A DNA stretch of 6,789 nucleotides from Gemmatimonadota bacterium (GTDB lineage Bacteria > ARS69), in contig JAGQIB010000357.1 of assembly GCA_020431545.1 (NCBI GenBank), forward strand, positions 1,999 through 8,787, read 5' to 3'. The translations under genes were made by a program, and so were the position numbers. Under the pieces are notes generated by a model. That model did not search any database and was not told where the DNA came from. It was given only the letters and a program-made list of their open reading frames with translations. This document shows, piece after piece, positions 5,172-6,789 of the stretch. Each line of letters opens with the position of its first letter. Positions within the stretch are counted from its first letter, which is position 1.

Positions 5172-6215
5172 GAGCGGGACCTTGTCGGCCTCCGTCAGGA
5201 ACGCGACGAGCAGGTCGATCGACGCCTGGATGTCCTTGCGGTGGCACATCTCGATCACCGAGTGCACGTACCGCGACGGGATCGACACACAACCGGCCGG
5301 CACGCCGCCTCCCGCGCGCTGGATCGCCGCGGTGTCGGTGCCGCCCTTGGTGAGGACCTCCATCTGGTACGGGATCTTCTTCTTCTGCGCGATCGCGCGG
5401 AGCGCATCGACCACGCGGAAGTCGGAGATCACGCTCGAGTCCATGACCTTGATGGCAGTCCCGGCTCCGAGCTTCGTCACGTAGTCCTCGGAGCTGGCTC
5501 CCGGCACGTCGTTCGCGAGCGTGACGTCGAGCGCGATGCCGAGGTCCGGCCGCAGCGCTTCGGCGGCGACCGTCGCGCCGCGGATGCCGACCTCTTCCTG
5601 GGTCGTGGCGACGGCGATGACTTCCACCGCGTGGCTCTTCAGCGCGCGAACCGCCTCGATCATCACGAACACGCCCACGCGGTCGTCGAGCGACTTCGTG
5701 CAGACCGAGTCGCCGATGTCCACGAAGTCGCGCTCGCGCGTCGCCAGATCACCGACCGAAACGAGCTTGTCGACCTTCGCCTTGGGCAGACCGAGGTCGA
5801 TGAAGAAGTGCTCGAGCTTCGGCGGACGCTGGCGCTCCTCGTCCGTCATGATGTGGATCGGCTTGCTGCCGATCACCCCGAGCACGTCCTTGCATCCGTG
5901 GACGATGACGCGCTGGGTGGAGAGGGTCTTCGGATCGAAGCCGCCGAGCGGCGCGAACCGGAGGAATCCGTGTTCGTCCACGTGGGTCACGATCAGCGAG
6001 ATCTCGTCCATGTGGGCGGAAAGCATGACCCGACGGGGCTCGCCCTTTCCGGCGCGGCCGCGCGGCCGGCGGGTCGCGAACACGTTGCCCATCCGGTCGA
6101 CCTCGATCTCGTCCACCAGCGGGGACAGCTCGCGGATCACGATCTCACGGATCCGCTCTTCCCGGCCCGGGGGTCCCGGCGTCCGGCACAGTTCACTCAG
6201 CAGTTCGACGTTCAT
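5160..6215 (-). CDS. M42 family metallo-aminopeptidase
   Basis: The 351-residue product belongs to the M42 aminopeptidases, two-metal enzymes that form large TET-like dodecamers and trim N-terminal residues from peptides in the cytosol. Expected ligands are all visible: His68 and Asp70 in SAHMDE, bridging Asp177 in SLDDRVG, catalytic Glu207 and metal-binding Glu208 in TTQEEVG, Asp230 in GIALDVT and His318 in SRYVHS. KGGTDTAAI at 290-298 is also typical. Length matches the family. ATG 6215-6213 is chosen because AGGAG (6225-6221) lies 5 bases upstream; the frame stays open to 6626, but that extension is Arg/Pro-rich low-complexity and overlaps the divergent TPR gene. The family includes glutamyl, leucyl and lysyl aminopeptidases, and specificity cannot be read here. 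It is the first gene of a probable minus-strand operon, 134 bases before the 218-residue gene. Its stop lies in a tandem repeat. Confidence 0.95.
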   Translation of the reverse strand: MNVELLSELCRTPGPPGREERIREIVIRELSPLVDEIEVDRMGNVFATRRPRGRAGKGEPRRVMLSAHMDEISLIVTHVDEHGFLRFAPLGGFDPKTLSTQRVIVHGCKDVLGVIGSKPIHIMTDEERQRPPKLEHFFIDLGLPKAKVDKLVSVGDLATRERDFVDIGDSVCTKSLDDRVGVFVMIEAVRALKSHAVEVIAVATTQEEVGIRGATVAAEALRPDLGIALDVTLANDVPGASSEDYVTKLGAGTAIKVMDSSVISDFRVVDALRAIAQKKKIPYQMEVLTKGGTDTAAIQRAGGGVPAGCVSIPSRYVHSVIEMCHRKDIQASIDLLVAFLTEADKVPLDHA

Positions 6216-6370
6216 TGCATCTCCTGCGGTCGCTCTCGGTACCGGACGGCCGTGTCGGCGGACGGTCGAATCCGGGCGCGGCGAAGGGCGCCCGGGAATG
6301 GTAACTTCATCCCGCTCCGCGCGGAAGTCGAAGCTTGCGGAGCCGAATCGTACGGGCACGAGGGCGGCGC
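6216..6370. other. Divergent spacer between M42 aminopeptidase and TPR genes
   Basis: These 155 bases separate two divergent starts and should hold both promoters. On the minus strand TACCAT in a small A/T-rich island (near 6298-6305) is a possible -10 with only a poor -35, TTCCGC, 17 bases upstream. An inverted repeat GCTCCGC (6314-6320) / GCGGAGC (6337-6343) spans a 16-base gap and could be an operator or a chance GC-rich match. No gene or RNA is seen. Confidence 0.5.
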
Positions 6371-6789
6371 ATGCGGGAGCCAGGCACCGAATCCGGGGGA
6401 GATCCGCGGGAGATCCGCGCGCTCGCCGACGTCCTGCACGCTTCGGGGGAGACCTACCGGCGGGACGGCGACTTCGCGCGGGCGGCCGAGTTCTTCCGCA
6501 AGAGCCTCGAGATCCTCGGTGCGGCCGGGAGCCCCGACCGGCAGGTGGAGGTCCGCCTCGACCTCGCGCGCGTGCTGGTCCGCCTCGGTGACGTCGACGA
6601 GGCGAGCCGGCTCGTGGAGGCCGCACGGGAGGGCCTCGGCGGGGAGGGCGATCCGCGAGTTCGGGCGGAATGTCATCAGCTGCTCGGCAGCATCGCCCGG
6701 GGGCGCGGTCGCCCGGCCGATGCCGAGACGCACTACAACCGCGCGCTCGAGCTCTACGGCGAGGTGCGCGACGATCACGGTGTCGCGGC
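6371..6789 (+). CDS. Tetratricopeptide-repeat protein, N-terminal part (runs off right edge)
   Basis: From ATG 6371 the frame is open for 139 codons to the window edge. GAGGG (6360-6364) lies 6 bases upstream as SD. After a short polar start (MREPGTESGG) come three TPR-like helical pairs at about 17-50 (SGETYRRDGDFARAAEFFRK), 59-90 (LDLARVLVRLGDVDEASRLV) and 98-130 (LLGSIARGRGRPADAETHYN). They show the usual small, Gly and Ala positions of the TPR fold and a spacing near 40 residues. No signal peptide is seen, so the fold is probably cytosolic. TPRs serve protein-protein contacts. In many GC-rich bacteria such an N-terminal array is joined to a regulatory or ATPase domain, but whatever follows is outside the window. 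It is divergent from the aminopeptidase operon. Confidence 0.8.
   Translation, partial: MREPGTESGGDPREIRALADVLHASGETYRRDGDFARAAEFFRKSLEILGAAGSPDRQVEVRLDLARVLVRLGDVDEASRLVEAAREGLGGEGDPRVRAECHQLLGSIARGRGRPADAETHYNRALELYGEVRDDHGVA

Noticed and set aside
5026..5292. N-terminal extension of the 218-residue protein
   Set aside because: It would translate the tandem repeats and overlap the aminopeptidase gene. ATG 5025 has AGGAG at 6 bases.
5521..6591. Plus-strand 356-codon frame antisense to the M42 gene
   Set aside because: Ser/Arg/Thr-rich composition with no domain. It overlaps a well-defined M42 peptidase and the TPR gene in another frame.
6216..6626. N-terminal extension of the M42 frame
   Set aside because: Arg/Pro-rich and overlaps the divergent TPR gene. 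The start at 6215 has a strong SD and gives the family's usual length.
1..6789. tRNA, rRNA, riboswitch or defence genes
   Set aside because: Reading both strands showed no cloverleaf, conserved rRNA segment, known riboswitch core, or nuclease/effector gene outside the IS transposase.

Overview
The window is high-GC DNA with compact, SD-led bacterial genes. GC is strong at third codon positions and long spurious ORFs run antisense to the real genes. A short putative lipoprotein leader, an M42 aminopeptidase, a membrane-anchored alkaline-phosphatase-superfamily enzyme ending in the ELRALGY type of tail, and a TPR protein would suit a high-GC Gram-negative lineage (Myxococcota, Gemmatimonadota or Eisenbacteria-like). 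That placement is an inference, and nothing here fixes the taxon.

Layout. Positions 1-167 (minus) hold the start of a putative lipoprotein that runs off the left edge. A 277-base divergent spacer follows, with a plausible sigma-70-type promoter for def, which encodes peptide deformylase (445-975, plus). An insertion sequence (961-2169) begins inside the last codons of def. It has clear terminal inverted repeats, a zinc-ribbon/HTH/DDE transposase (1012-2106, plus) and a hairpin that covers the transposase ribosome binding site. Its right end abuts, base for base, the stop codon of the convergent gene. That gene and two others form a probable minus-strand operon, transcribed from right to left: M42 aminopeptidase (5160-6215), then an unrecognised 218-residue protein (4369-5025), then a five-TM membrane protein with an extracytoplasmic phosphodiesterase/sulfatase-like domain (2169-4331, or from about 4367 if a CTG start is used). 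A 34-bp tandem repeat starts inside the last codons of the aminopeptidase gene and fills part of the gap after it. Divergently, a TPR protein starts at 6371 and runs off the right edge.

How the parts fit. Deformylase and the M42 aminopeptidase are both protein-maturation or turnover enzymes, but they are in separate transcription units. The last two genes of the minus-strand operon are almost contiguous (stop TAG one base from a possible CTG start), which suggests translational coupling. The most interesting structure is the IS junction: the element supplies the stop codon of def and the last base of the stop codon of the convergent gene, and I see no target-site duplication. I find no convincing defence system, CRISPR array or RNA gene.
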